DNA from: Heliocidaris tuberculata
Taxonomy: Eukaryota; Echinodermata; Echinoidea; Camarodonta; Echinometridae
DNA: 64,000 bases
Assembly: GCA_025618425.1 (NCBI GenBank)
Contig: CM046841.1
Coordinates: 12,059,144 to 12,123,143, forward strand
Direction: 5' to 3'
Shown here: piece by piece, positions 54,127 through 63,804 of the stretch
How the letters are laid out: every line of letters starts with the position of its first letter
Numbering within the stretch: position 1 is the stretch's first letter
Made by a program: the position numbers and the translations under genes
Notes under the pieces: model-generated
What the model saw: the letters and a program-made list of their open reading frames with translations, nothing else
What the model was told of the DNA's origin: nothing
The model's database searches: none

Positions 54127-54838
54127 GGCCCGGCCACACCACCAGAACTTTGCTGGAGCGTTCCTGAGCGGTGAAAAAAAATTCATCACCGCCGGTAACC
54201 GTTCACCATCGTTTAACAGAAGTTGGCCCCCCGTTAAGGCAACGCCGTATACGCTCGGCCACCGCTGATGGTCCCTCCTACCGCTCCGAAAGTTTTGAGC
54301 TGCACAAAATATTGCGAGCGGTGAGGAGCGGGCAATTTTCCCGCTCCGGCAAAGTTTACCACCGCTCCAACAACGCCCAGTCAAAGTTTGGCACCGCTAG
54401 ACGCAAGTTCGTGACGCTTGGGTCCGCTAGGCCAACGCAGAAATCTTGAACGCTGGACCACCGCTGCTTCGCCAGCTTTGCCCGGGCGGTGATTAAACGT
54501 TGCACAAACTTTGGTGGAGCGGTTGTAAGCGTTTTACGAGCGGACACGGGATTGCTGGAACGGTGTCGGGCGTTGAAGCAGCGATCCATTGCGGTGATGA
54601 ACTTTGGTTTGGCGTTGGTATGGAGGTGTCGGAGCTAAACCAACGCTCGCTACCGCTCGCTACCGTTAAACCAACGCTAAAGCAACGCCGGCTTCAGCGC
54701 AGCACCGCTAAGGCAACGCCCGTGTTTTCGATTTTTTTTCCATTTTGTGCGCGGTGACGAGTGTTGTCGAAATTCGGCCCCCCTCTCCCTACCGTTCAAG
54801 GAACGCTCCAACAAAGTTCGGGCGGTGTGACCGGGCCC
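54127..54838. mobile_element. TTAA-flanked inverted-repeat element nested in X1
   Basis: Starts GGCCCGGCCACACCACC and ends GGCGGTGTGACCGGGCCC, with TTAA directly outside on both sides (54123-54126, 54839-54842). The interior is GC-rich and made of many short variants of CCACCGCTCC, AACGCTCCAACAAAGTT and AAGGCAACGCC in both orientations. Copy 2 of the host element (60290-60310) shows the approximate empty site. The arginine-rich frames inside are repeat artefacts. Confidence 0.8.
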
Positions 54839-54989
54839 TTAAATGATGCAAAAAACGGGAAATGAAACCTTCCCTTCCAAACAAGGAAATACAAAGGGTA
54901 TACCCTTTGTAATATATTACACGATTATTCTTCAATTTCGCCGCGCGCTCTGCGCGCAAATTCTCTTACTAGTATTTTCCCCTGCTTCA

Positions 54990-55260
54990 TGAAAAACTGT
55001 GGAGACTGATGCCTTTTTTTAAGTACCCAAATGTAATAAAAAGCGCCCTTTTTTCCTTTCTAATAAGTACCCTTTCCCCTTTTGATAAGTGCCCTTTTAT
55101 CTCCTCCTGATCAGTGCCCCCTTTTCATATCTGATATTTGCCTCCCCAATTCTTTAATATGTCAAAGTTTTCTCTTCTCATAAGTGCCCCCTTTCACCTC
55201 TCTATAAGTGCCTTTTTCCTCTTCTGATAAATGCATCCTTTTACATAATTATATTTCCCA
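54990..55260. repeat. Degenerate GATAAGTGCCC array, copy 2
   Basis: Units like CTTTTGATAAGTGCCCTTTT, inside element X1. Confidence 0.7.
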
Positions 55261-56348
55261 CTGTTTCTTCCTAAGAGAACCACATCTAGCTTCAAAGAAT
55301 CGGCGTGGCTTCATGTACCCATAATACTACAACTACATTGTAAGGCAGTGGGGCCGGGGGCAAGAGGGGCAGAATGCCTATCACCCCCCCCCCCCCCCCC
55401 CCCCCCACGCAAAGGACTGCACATTCCGCTTGCTCGCTCCTATACTGAAATTAAGCAGATCGCATAAAGTGTGTTGATTTGTTATTGATGTAATCCTAAA
55501 TCATTCGACATTCCCCCAAATTAATTTTCCGTTACCATTTTAATAGACCAGTTCGGAGTTAGCTTGGGTACAAATGACCCCCCAAAATCCACATATCTTT
55601 TGCACATAGAGACATCCTACTTTGTGCCTTTTAGAATAGTCACTGCCCAAAAGGGTGAAGGTGATTCATGAATACCTTTTGTCAGCCCACTGTAGAAGAA
55701 TACTTCCAGCTGTGTATCAAAGAATGTCCCTCTGATAAATACATAAATAATGATTACATGACTATCATGAGCATGTATCCAGCACCCGTCTCAGTGGGTT
55801 TTACAATTTGGGTACAAATGACCTTTATCTGCTCATGTTCAGATTGTATCTACGAACTGGCTTATTACATCGCTGTAATTAAAGCACAAGCAAAGGACTT
55901 CAGCACTAGAAAAAAGAAAAAGTCTGAAAATTTTTGCTCACTCGTTTCGCTCGCTCGCACATGAATTATTAGATGATCACACGCAACTGCTAATTGGAGA
56001 AGCGGAAGAAGTGTTCATTGAGAACCACAATGAAAATGAAGAAGATGATGCTAAATTGGGTCTATAACGCAGGGTAATACCAATGTCACAAAATGGTCCT
56101 TTTTTCGCTTTTATATTCACCCCTTGTATTTGCCCCCCTTTCCCCCCGAAATGCCCTTTATTTCTGCCCCCCCCCCCCATTTTTAAAGACTCTCCGCCCC
56201 TCCCCCCCCCCCCCCCCCCCCCCCGGTGTGGAGAAGCTGGTAGTTAAGAGGCGTTCAAAAATTATGTGCGAAATGAACATCGTTACGTTAGGCTGTCTTG
56301 CTCCCCCCCCCCCCATCCTAAAAATGGATCGACGCCCCTGTTATGTAC

Positions 56349-57240
56349 TCTATGTTTACAAAAAAGAAAAGAATATTATTTCATATCAATGAAGCTCAAT
56401 AAACAAGAACACAACATATTTTAACATGTTAAAACAAGGATGGTTTCAGTGCGAATGCCTATCCTCTGCGTATCATTATATGCAAACAACATGAACAATT
56501 CAAATTTAGTCCAACTTATTTGCACTGCACGTGGAACTAATTCCCGTGAATGATCACTGATCTTTAATAGAGTTCTTTGAAATTCAACCATCTCCCATAC
56601 CACCTTTCAATATCTTACTCTCTTTATCTCCCCCCCCCCCCCCCCTCTCTCTCTCTCTCTTCTCTTTTCCCCCATCTCTTTCATTTCAGAAGGCTTTGAA
56701 AACGCGTTTCCACAGGGTTTAGATAAAACATTTCTAATTGGAGCGACGGGCCCGATATTCAAGCTGTTAGTAAAAGACGCTATTTTGCTTTCTCGTCTGT
56801 TAGTCACTAGTGCCCCCCTTTTAATTCCCCTGCCTCCCCCCCCCCCCTTCTCTCTTTACTTTCTCTTTTGGTCTTCTTCAGAATTAAAATCTTTGATTTT
56901 AATTAATCTCCACTACTCAGTGTACTTTGCTTCCTCCAGTATTAGTGGACAGAGCTCTCCCCCTCCCTCTCTCTCTCACTTTTTTTTCTCTCTCTCTCTC
57001 TTTCTCTTTCGGTGGAACTTTTTGTTAAAAACAAACATCTTCCCAGTGGTTTACTGTTTGCATTTCCTTAAATGTTCTCCTCTCAGTCTTTATGTTAGTC
57101 ATGTATATTTAAAAGTAGTGACCATTTAAATGATAAGAAAAAACAATTCACACAAATCAAGAGCAGTAACGATTGACGTATAATTTTCATGTTATAGTTA
57201 TTGCATATCGATGCATTTTCGTTAACATGAGAATATTACT
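56349..57240. other. No gene; pyrimidine and C-tracts
   Basis: CT-rich stretches and C-tracts at 56629-56645 and 56835-56848. The segment 56520-56590 is a diverged copy of 50180-50245 (GTGGAACTAATTCCCGTGAATG). Confidence 0.55.
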
Positions 57241-57331
57241 TAGAAGCTAGATGACCGATGACGGGCACACATAAATAATTGCAAGGCAAAATCGCAAACA
57301 AGACACATTATCAATCGCATTTATATATAAA

Positions 57332-58482
57332 CAGGGGCGTCGCCAGCGGGGGGGTGTGGGGTGTGACACCCCCATTAAAAATTTCCGTCGGCAAATGCAC
57401 CACCTCTGTCCACAAAAGAAGGAAGGGAAGGAAAAAAGAAAGAGGAAGAGAAGGGAAAGGAGAAAGAGAAAGAGAAAGGAGGAAAAAGAAAGGAAAAAAG
57501 AAGAGAGAGGGAAAAAGGGAAAGAAAAGGAAAGAAATTGAAGAAAAAAAACTGGAAGCACTCGCTTGCATCTCTCGCTCGCATTTTAAGTTTCTTAACCA
57601 CTGCTGGTTATATTGATAATTACTATTCTATTTAAAGAAAACTGGTTATCTTATGTTTCTGTCTAACTTTAAACTATTCCTCTACTCTTTGAACGTTAGT
57701 AATATAACTGTCAGGAAACGAGCGGGAAGGTGACCTAAAAATGATTAATTTTCTGGAGATAAACATCTGTGACCAATAGCCGATTCCTATCATACCGACT
57801 ATGAGAACGGAAGATGCCGATAAAACGTACGTTACTTAAATCATGAGAATAGAGTAACTTTACACTAGAACCTGTTCTCAGTGTATATACAAAATTCTTT
57901 TTTTTTTCTTCGCCTGCATGCTCGATACTCTCGCTCGAAAGATCTAGAAACAGAAGGGTTTCGGACGGTAAGCGAGGTGCCAAAACTGAGTCATATTCGG
58001 CAGATAGTGGTGTATTTTGATGACGAAATAACACTTCTACTAATGAAAAGGAGTGTATATCTTTCCTCGCTCGCTGCTTCCGCTCGTATAATATTTAGAT
58101 ACAGGATGGTTTCGGAAAGCAAACAAATTCGGCGAGTGAGATGACCGAATATTCATGTATGCATATTTTTCTCAATATCTTATAGGCCTATAGTTTATTC
58201 TGATGACAATAATACTACTATAAATGAGCGCGTTTTTCCTCGATCGCTTCGCTTGCTCGCAAAATTTAAAAACAGGGTGGTTCATAATCTAGCAAGAGGC
58301 CCCTAAACATTCCATTAAACTAATAAATATCAACATCTGCAATATTGCTTGAAAATAATTTCTTGTGCGCAAGAATATTTTTAAAAAAATAGAAAATAAT
58401 TTCTTGGGAGGAGTTTTTATTGGAATTAAAATGCAGCATAACAGCTGCCGGCAAATTTAGGTCTTTCACCCCGACGCCCCTG
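57332..58482. mobile_element. hAT-like non-autonomous element family Y, copy 2
   Basis: Starts CAGGGGCGTCGCCAGCGGGG and ends CCCCGACGCCCCTG. Flanking octamers TATATAAA (57324-57331) and CATATAAA (58483-58490) match at 7 of 8. Same internal order as copy 1: polypurine tract, TTCTTAACCACTGC, ACCTGTTCTCAGTGTATATA and CTCGCT-type motifs. Confidence 0.75.
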
Positions 58483-58801
58483 CATATAAATGTGTCGAAC
58501 ATTCAGTTCCAAACTGATATCATCAAAATTTTTAGTACTTTGCAATGATAAGCTTTCCATGGATTCCGCCCTAGATTAAAATTCCATTCTTTGAGTATGG
58601 CTTAAGTGTTAAGGAGGAACTTTTAAACTCTAAATAGCCTTTATACGAAGATTTCAATAGACTTCCTCTCTCTCTCTCGCTATTGTGTGAAAAGAACTTG
58701 CCACCCTACTCGCTTTCGGATACAAAGGATCCCCATTGTATTTCAGGACGTAATCTTTAGTACCCGCCCCTGTGTATAGGTTAATGTAATAATGATTCTT
58801 A
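58483..58801 (+). repeat. Duplicated block unit a, copy 3
   Basis: Matches 51686-52035 with small deletions; ends TAATGATTCTTA where a further insertion begins. Confidence 0.8.
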
Positions 58802-59325
58802 GGTCATACTTAGTATGACCTAAGCATTATGTAAGCTAACCCACATCTAAGTATAGACTATTAGCATACTTGAAAATAACTAATCGTTGCACTTTTCATT
58901 ACTGTAGCCTCATTTTTGCCTTATCATAATGTTAATTGAATTTACCAAATCAACACAAAAATACCGGTCATATCACCCCTATAGCCATTCGATCACTGAC
59001 ACCCCCCACCCTATGCCTGAGTGACCTAGGCCAAATCTCTTTGGTCGAAAATCCAAGAGACATAATTCGAGGATTGGTAAGACGGCATCTTTTGAAAAGG
59101 TGGAAAAGTGCCAAGTGTCCGCTTGGCGGGATGGTATTTTTAATGATTTTGCGATGAGCAATATGATTTCCTTTTCTTATTTTACGTAACTACACAGTTT
59201 TTAAAAATACAATGTATTTTTACAAAGAAAAAACAATTGTTAGAATTTTAAAATAATATTTGTGGCAAAAATAGTCAGTTTTGACTAATTGCCAAATAAA
59301 AACAAATAAGAACAAACATCAACAA
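58802..59325. mobile_element. Unclassified insertion splitting block copy 3
   Basis: Copies 1 and 2 read GATTCTTAAAAGCTTCC without a break, so this 524-bp stretch is an insertion with a CTTA (or TTA) repeat at its ends. It starts with the palindrome AGGTCATACTTAGTATGACCT and has no clear terminal inverted repeat or coding content. Confidence 0.65.
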
Positions 59326-59360
59326 CTTAAAAGCTTCCAAGTATCAATGATTACATGCAG

Positions 59361-59559
59361 CAGACGCGCCCGAAGCAGTTTGGGATTGGGGGGGGGGGGG
59401 GGGGGGGCAAACATTCAAGGGGACTCACCCAGGCACCTGGGTTATCAGATTTTCGGGGTCTTCTTTTCCTTAAAAATTCTCTGACAAACACATTTAAAAA
59501 AAAAAAAAGGTATCACTTTTTTTTCGGTCTACTTTTTCCCCCCGCCTCCTGCGCCTATG
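59361..59559. mobile_element. 199-bp hAT-like element with 8-bp target duplication
   Basis: Starts CAGACGCGCCCG and ends GGAGGCGCAGG in reverse (CCTCCTGCGCCTATG on this strand). The octamer ACATGCAG lies on both sides (59353-59360, 59560-59567), and the host copies without the insert confirm the empty site. Contains a G-tract. Confidence 0.8.
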
Positions 59560-59692
59560 ACATGCAGCATATAGTTTAGACGTAGTAAACCCTGTGTGGA
59601 GAAATGAATGTGATAAAAATTTAACTGCTCAAAAACTACAGAGTATAGAAGATACTCTGTAGTAAACTGTATAACTGTGTATAACTGTGGAG

Positions 59693-59866
59693 ACAGAGGC
59701 GGCGCTCCCGATGGGGAAGGGGGCACATTGCCCCCACTTTATCAAGTACCCATATGTACTAAAAGTGACCTTTGGGGGGGGGGGCGAAAATGCATTTTGC
59801 CCCCCCCCCCAACTTTTTCGTTGGGGGGGGGGGGCAACCCCCCCCCCTGCCCCCCGCTTCCTGCGC
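59693..59866. mobile_element. G-tract hAT-like element remnant, CAGAGGCGGCGC start
   Basis: Begins CAGAGGCGGCGCTCCCGA and ends CTTCCTGCGCCTATG. Several G- and C-tracts inside. The same opening occurs at 60441 inside element X2. Confidence 0.5.
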
Positions 59867-60153
59867 CTATGACATGCAGCATATAGTTTAGACGTAGTAA
59901 ACCCTGTGTGGAGAAACGAATGTGATAAAAATTTAACTGCTCAAAAACTACAGAGTATAGAAGAAGAGAATTAGATTCACAAGTTTTTCATTTCTAAAAC
60001 ATGATTATGCTACGTTTACATTATGTTCCCGGCGTCCACGGCAGCCCAGTTTGCTAGAAACGTAGTGTGCTATGGGATTTTTGCCATTTTCCCTTCCTAA
60101 TTCAAGTTTAGTTATGCTACGTTTATACTTTGTTCCCGGCGGCCACGGCAGCC

Positions 60154-60161
60154 CCGTTTCA
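60154..60161. repeat. 8-bp target duplication (left) of hAT-like element X2
   Basis: CCGTTTCA, exactly repeated at 61518-61525. Confidence 0.9.
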
Positions 60162-61517
60162 CAGGGGCGTCGATCCTGGGGGGGGGGGGGGGGGAACAGT
60201 TGCCCCCAAGAAAATATTGGTGGGGCAAATATATCGTTTTGACCGCCCCCCCCAATAATTCCTGAGATGTAAAAAAATAAATAAATAAATAAATTAGGAT
60301 AAATGATGCAAAAATCGGGAAATGAAACCTTCCAAACAATGAAATACAATGGGTATTACACGATCAGACTTCAATTTCGCCGCGCGCTCCGCGCGCAAAT
60401 TCTCTTACTAGTATTTTCCGTGCTTCATGTATAACTGTGGAGACAGAGGCGGCGCTCCCGAGGGGGGAAGGGAGCACAGTGCCCCCACTTTATCAAATAC
60501 CCAAATGTACTAAAAGCGACCTTTTTCTTTCTAACAAGCACCCTTCCCCTTCTGATAAGTGCCCTTTTCTCTCCTTCTGATCAGTGCCCCCTTTCCATAT
60601 CTGATATTTGCCTCCTTAATTCTCTAATATGTGCAAGTTTTCTCTTCTCATAAGTGCCCCCTTTCACCTCTTATAAGTGCCCGTTTTCACCTCTGATAAG
60701 TGCCCTTTCCTCTTCTGATATGATAAATGCCCCCTTTTACATAATTATATTTCCCACTGTTTCTTACAAGGAGAGCCACATCTAGCTTCAAAGAATCGGC
60801 GCGGCTTCAGTAACAGCTACCCATATTACTACAACTACATTGTAAGACAGTGGGGCCGGATGCAAGAGGGGCACAATGCCTATCAATAACCCCCCCCCCC
60901 CCCTCCCCCAAGCAAATTAAGGAATGCACATTCCGCTTGCTCGCTCTTATACTGAAATCAAGCAGATCGCATAAAGTATGTTGATTTGATATCGATGTAA
61001 TCCTAAATCATTCGACATTCCCTCAAATTAATTTGCCGTTGCCATTTTCAATTCACTACATCGCTGTAAATAATGCACAAGCAAAGGACTTCAGCAGTAA
61101 AAAAAAATGTCTGAATTTCTTCGCTCGCTCGCATATGAATCATTAGACGATCACACACGACTGCATATTGGAGAAGCGGAAAAAGTGTCCATTTAGAACC
61201 ACAATGAAAATGAAGAAGATGATGCTAAATAACGTTAATTAGAATGCAGGGTAATACCAATGTCACAAAATGGTCCTTTTTTTTTTTTTTTTTTTTGCTT
61301 TATGTTCACCCTTGTAGTTGCCCCCTTTCCCCCAAATGCCCTTTTTGCGGTGCCCCCATTTTTTAAAGACGCTCCGCAGCCCCTCCCCCTCTCCCCACAG
61401 CGTGGAGAAGCTGGTAGTTAAGAGGCGTTAAAAAATCATGTGCGAAATGAACATCGTTACGTTAGGCTATCTTGCCCCCCCCCCCCCCCCCATCCGAAAA
61501 ACGGATCGACGCCCCTG
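60162..61517. mobile_element. hAT-like non-autonomous element family X, copy 2
   Basis: 1356 bp with ends CAGGGGCGTCGATCCTGG and, reversed, CAGGGGCGTCGATCCGT, and exact CCGTTTCA duplications. Collinear with X1: CAATAATTCCTGAGATGTAA, CGCCGCGCGCTCCGCGCGCA, a GATAAGTGCCC array, ATCAAGCAGATCGCATAAAG and GAGAAGCTGGTAGTTAAGAG. It lacks the TTAA element and the left duplication. No transposase frame. Confidence 0.9.
60500..60745. repeat. Degenerate GATAAGTGCCC array, copy 3
   Basis: Units such as CTTCTGATAAGTGCCCTTTT, inside element X2. Confidence 0.75.
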
Positions 61518-62161
61518 CCGTTTCAGGCCACCGTGGACAAAACGGGATAAGCGTGAGACAACGCGATGGAACGGGACAGGCAAACTTGACGTTCCGTGAT
61601 TGTCGTGGATGCCAGGACCTAACACAACTTGAATTAGGAGGGTGGGGGGGGGGGGGGGGGAATGGCCAAAATATCACGGCACACTAAGTTTCGGGCAAAC
61701 GAGGCTGCCCTGGCCGCCGGGGAACATAATGTAATGCTACGTTTACATTATGTTCCCGGCGGCCACGGCAGCCCCTTTTGCCCAAAACGTAGTGTGCCGT
61801 AATATTTTAGCCATTTCCCCCCTCCTAATTCAAGTTGTGTTAGGTCCTGGCATCCACGGCAATCACGGCCTGTCAAGTTTGCCTGTCCCGTCCCATCGCG
61901 TTGTCTCACGTTCATCCCGTTTTGTCCACGGTGGCCTGAAACTCATCAAACCTTTCCCCACTACATGCCGTGGCCGCCGGGAACATAGTGTAAACGCAGC
62001 ATACACGTAGCATCAGGTCCTGATATCCACGGCAATCACGGCCTGTCACGTTTGCCCGTCCCGTCCCGTCCCATCGCGTTTTCTCACGTCCATCCCGTTT
62101 TGTCCACGGTGGCCTGAAACGGGGCTGCAGTGGCCGCCGGGAACATAGTGTAAACGCAGCA

Positions 62162-62410
62162 TTAGCCATAGCACTAAATGGATGCTGATGTCATGTTAGT
62201 CATGAGAAATAGAAATTCCTAAACAAGCGCGGGAGAGGGGGGGGGGGGGGGGGGCAAAGGTTACTTTAGATTAAAAGTAATAAAGTTCACTTCTGGTCAT
62301 GCAATTACCTTGTCAAAAAACTGCATGCAGTGGGGAAAGGTTTGATGAGTAATGGTGCACACTCTTTGAAATTTCCAAAATAAGAAGAAAGTTATACTTG
62401 GCCTTTTTGT
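62162..62410 (+). repeat. Duplicated block unit b, copy 3 (end)
   Basis: Resumes the block with AGCCATAGCACTAAATGGAT and reads to GTTATACTTGGCC, with a G-tract inserted at 62237-62254. Homology ends near 62410. Confidence 0.8.
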
Positions 62411-62499
62411 GTCATTTATGTATGATTAATGTTCTGTTGAATTGTAAACTTTGAAGGTAAAAATAAATCCTCTAACGTGGCAAAGAAAAAAAAATGTCC

Positions 62500-62602
62500 A
62501 CCATGTCTCCCCCACCCCCTCCCCCTATCTCCATCTCTTTCTCTCTCTCTTTCTCCCCCCCCCCCCCCCCCCCTCTTCTTTCTCTCTCTCTCTCTCTCTC
62601 TC
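62500..62602. repeat. Pyrimidine tract with C-tract and (CT)n
   Basis: CT-rich, C-tract at 62556-62572, (CT)n at 62580-62602. Confidence 0.95.
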
Positions 62603-62705
62603 ACAATCCAGTCACACAGCCCCAAAGAAAGTAAGTCATTCGGGCTGAGATCTGGTGAGCTGGGAGGCCATTTGACGGGGTGGTTTGTTATGATGACTCT
62701 GCTGT
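62600..62705 (-). pseudogene. Mariner-like transposase fragment
   Basis: On the minus strand the frame reads SRVIITNHPVKWPPSSPDLS then PNDLLSLGLCDWIV. This is the conserved WPPRSPDLxPxDFxLWG block of IS630/Tc1/mariner transposases, including the second catalytic aspartate (SPDLSP). Only about 40 residues are recognisable and flanks are broken, so it is a relic. Confidence 0.6.
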
Positions 62706-63545
62706 CGAAGAGTTCTCACATGAAAGAAGTCATGTTTAAATTTCTATTCACTCTCATTGAGAGATTTGGTGAAAGAAACATAACAAAGAACATAAAAAGA
62801 AATGCAAATTGAACCATCGCGTTCCAAGGCAAGATTGCTGCATCCTTACAATTCTTGACCATTTATTCTGCGCAACTCGGTTTTGACATTGAATTTTAAA
62901 CTCTTCTTGCTCGTCGCTGCGTGACCCTTTCGCATTGTATGAGGTATCAAAAGAAAGAAGAAAAAACTGAACTTTATTATGGTGCATATGATATTTCATG
63001 AACTGTTTCATACCACCGGAAAAATAACTGACCGTCTCGGTTTCCTTTTTCCTGGGACGCACTGTCTAAATTTATATTCTATAATTTTTGCTTTACAAAT
63101 AACCGGACGATAAGCATATTCAGACAGATGTCACAAAAAAGTAACGTACTTTATTTTAAAATAAAAAAAGGAAAACATACAAGGAGACACAAATGAACTT
63201 TCAAAACAAACTATAAAATGTTCATATAGGCTACAAGGTTGAATGCAGAAAGGATGAAGTGAACTTTTAAATAACAGAGTGATGCAGTCCAGAGTATAAG
63301 ATATATATATCTTCTTTTTTTTTTTGGGGGGGGGGGAGAAAACGGGATGGAAGATTTAAAAAGAAATATATGTTTTTTTCAAGTATCTCAGTCATACAAT
63401 TTTCTATTCGTTGTTTACACAGTGCTGACACAAGATTGTGGTATTCAATAAAAAGCATCTTTGAAAGTCTGAAAAAAATCAATTAATCATATCAAAAGTT
63501 TATAGTTTGGCTACAAAGCATTAATACATGTACATACGTAAGATT
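62706..63545. other. No gene seen
   Basis: Mixed AT-rich sequence with a G-tract at 63326-63338. No exon or repeat family recognised. Confidence 0.5.
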
Positions 63546-63549
63546 CATC

Positions 63550-63801
63550 ATGAATATCAATGTAAGAATGCTGTGCAAAGACTGGAGCACTAATTATGAT
63601 ATATTATTACGAAAATTAAGTATGAATTCTTTAGAGAATAGACGAAAATACCTCCGCCTTGTGTTTTATTTTATGCTTGTTAATGGTTCAATAGATAGGT
63701 GCACACCTGCAAGCAGAATTGGAAGAAACGATCATAATCTAAAAGGATTCGGTAACTTTGTGGAGGCTTCATTTAATAAATTGTTGAATTTTGATATCTG
63801 A
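63550..63801 (+). pseudogene. LINE C-terminal fragment (CR1-like)
   Basis: The 83-residue frame reads YDILLRKLSMNSLENRRKYL then RLVFYFMLVNG, the C-terminal domain of CR1/Jockey-group reverse transcriptases (pattern L..L...SLE.RR.YL.L...YK..NG). No other part of the element is present. Confidence 0.6.
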
Positions 63802-63804
63802 CTA

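Larger units (their letters stand above)
53889..56340. mobile_element. hAT-like non-autonomous element family X, copy 1
   Basis: Ends CAGGAGTGTCGATCCTG on the left and GGATCGACGCCCCTG on the right, inverted repeats of about 15 bp, with exact 8-bp duplications (TTATGTAC) outside. Eight-base duplications and CAGGGGCG ends are hAT features. 2452 bp, longer than copy 2 because the left 110 bp is duplicated (AAATATGGGGG...CAATAATCCGGAGATGTAAA twice) and a TTAA element is nested at 54127. It carries a GATAAGTGCCC array and CTCGCT-type motifs. No transposase. The 98-residue frame at 55668-55964 has no family I recognise. Confidence 0.85.
59326..60007 (+). repeat. Duplicated block, copy 3 continued, with local tandem duplication
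   Basis: Unit a resumes. A segment ACATGCAGCATATAGTTTAG... to CTACAGAGTATAGAAGA is present twice (59560-59660 and 59868-59965), about 308 bp apart. Confidence 0.75.
60008..62161. mobile_element. Composite inverted-repeat element with TTA target duplication
   Basis: Ends TGCTACGTTTACATTATG on the left and, reversed, TGCTGCGTTTACACTATG on the right, followed by TTCCCGGCGGCCACGGCAG. TTA flanks both sides (60005-60007, 62162-62164), and the uninterrupted block copies read AACATGATTAGGCATAGC. A 3-bp TTA duplication is typical of PIF/Harbinger. The interior is several arms of the same roughly 220-bp unit head to head: 61518-61732 and 61738-61945 are inverted copies, followed by a third. A hAT-like element is nested at 60162. 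Confidence 0.75.

Noticed and set aside
54171..54757. Arg/Pro-rich frames on both strands
   Set aside because: They fall inside the GC-rich repeat interior of the TTAA element.
57247..57635. Lys/Glu-rich and Phe/Ser-rich frames opposite each other
   Set aside because: Polypurine tract of hAT-like element Y; a similar tract gives the same artefact at 50333-50606.
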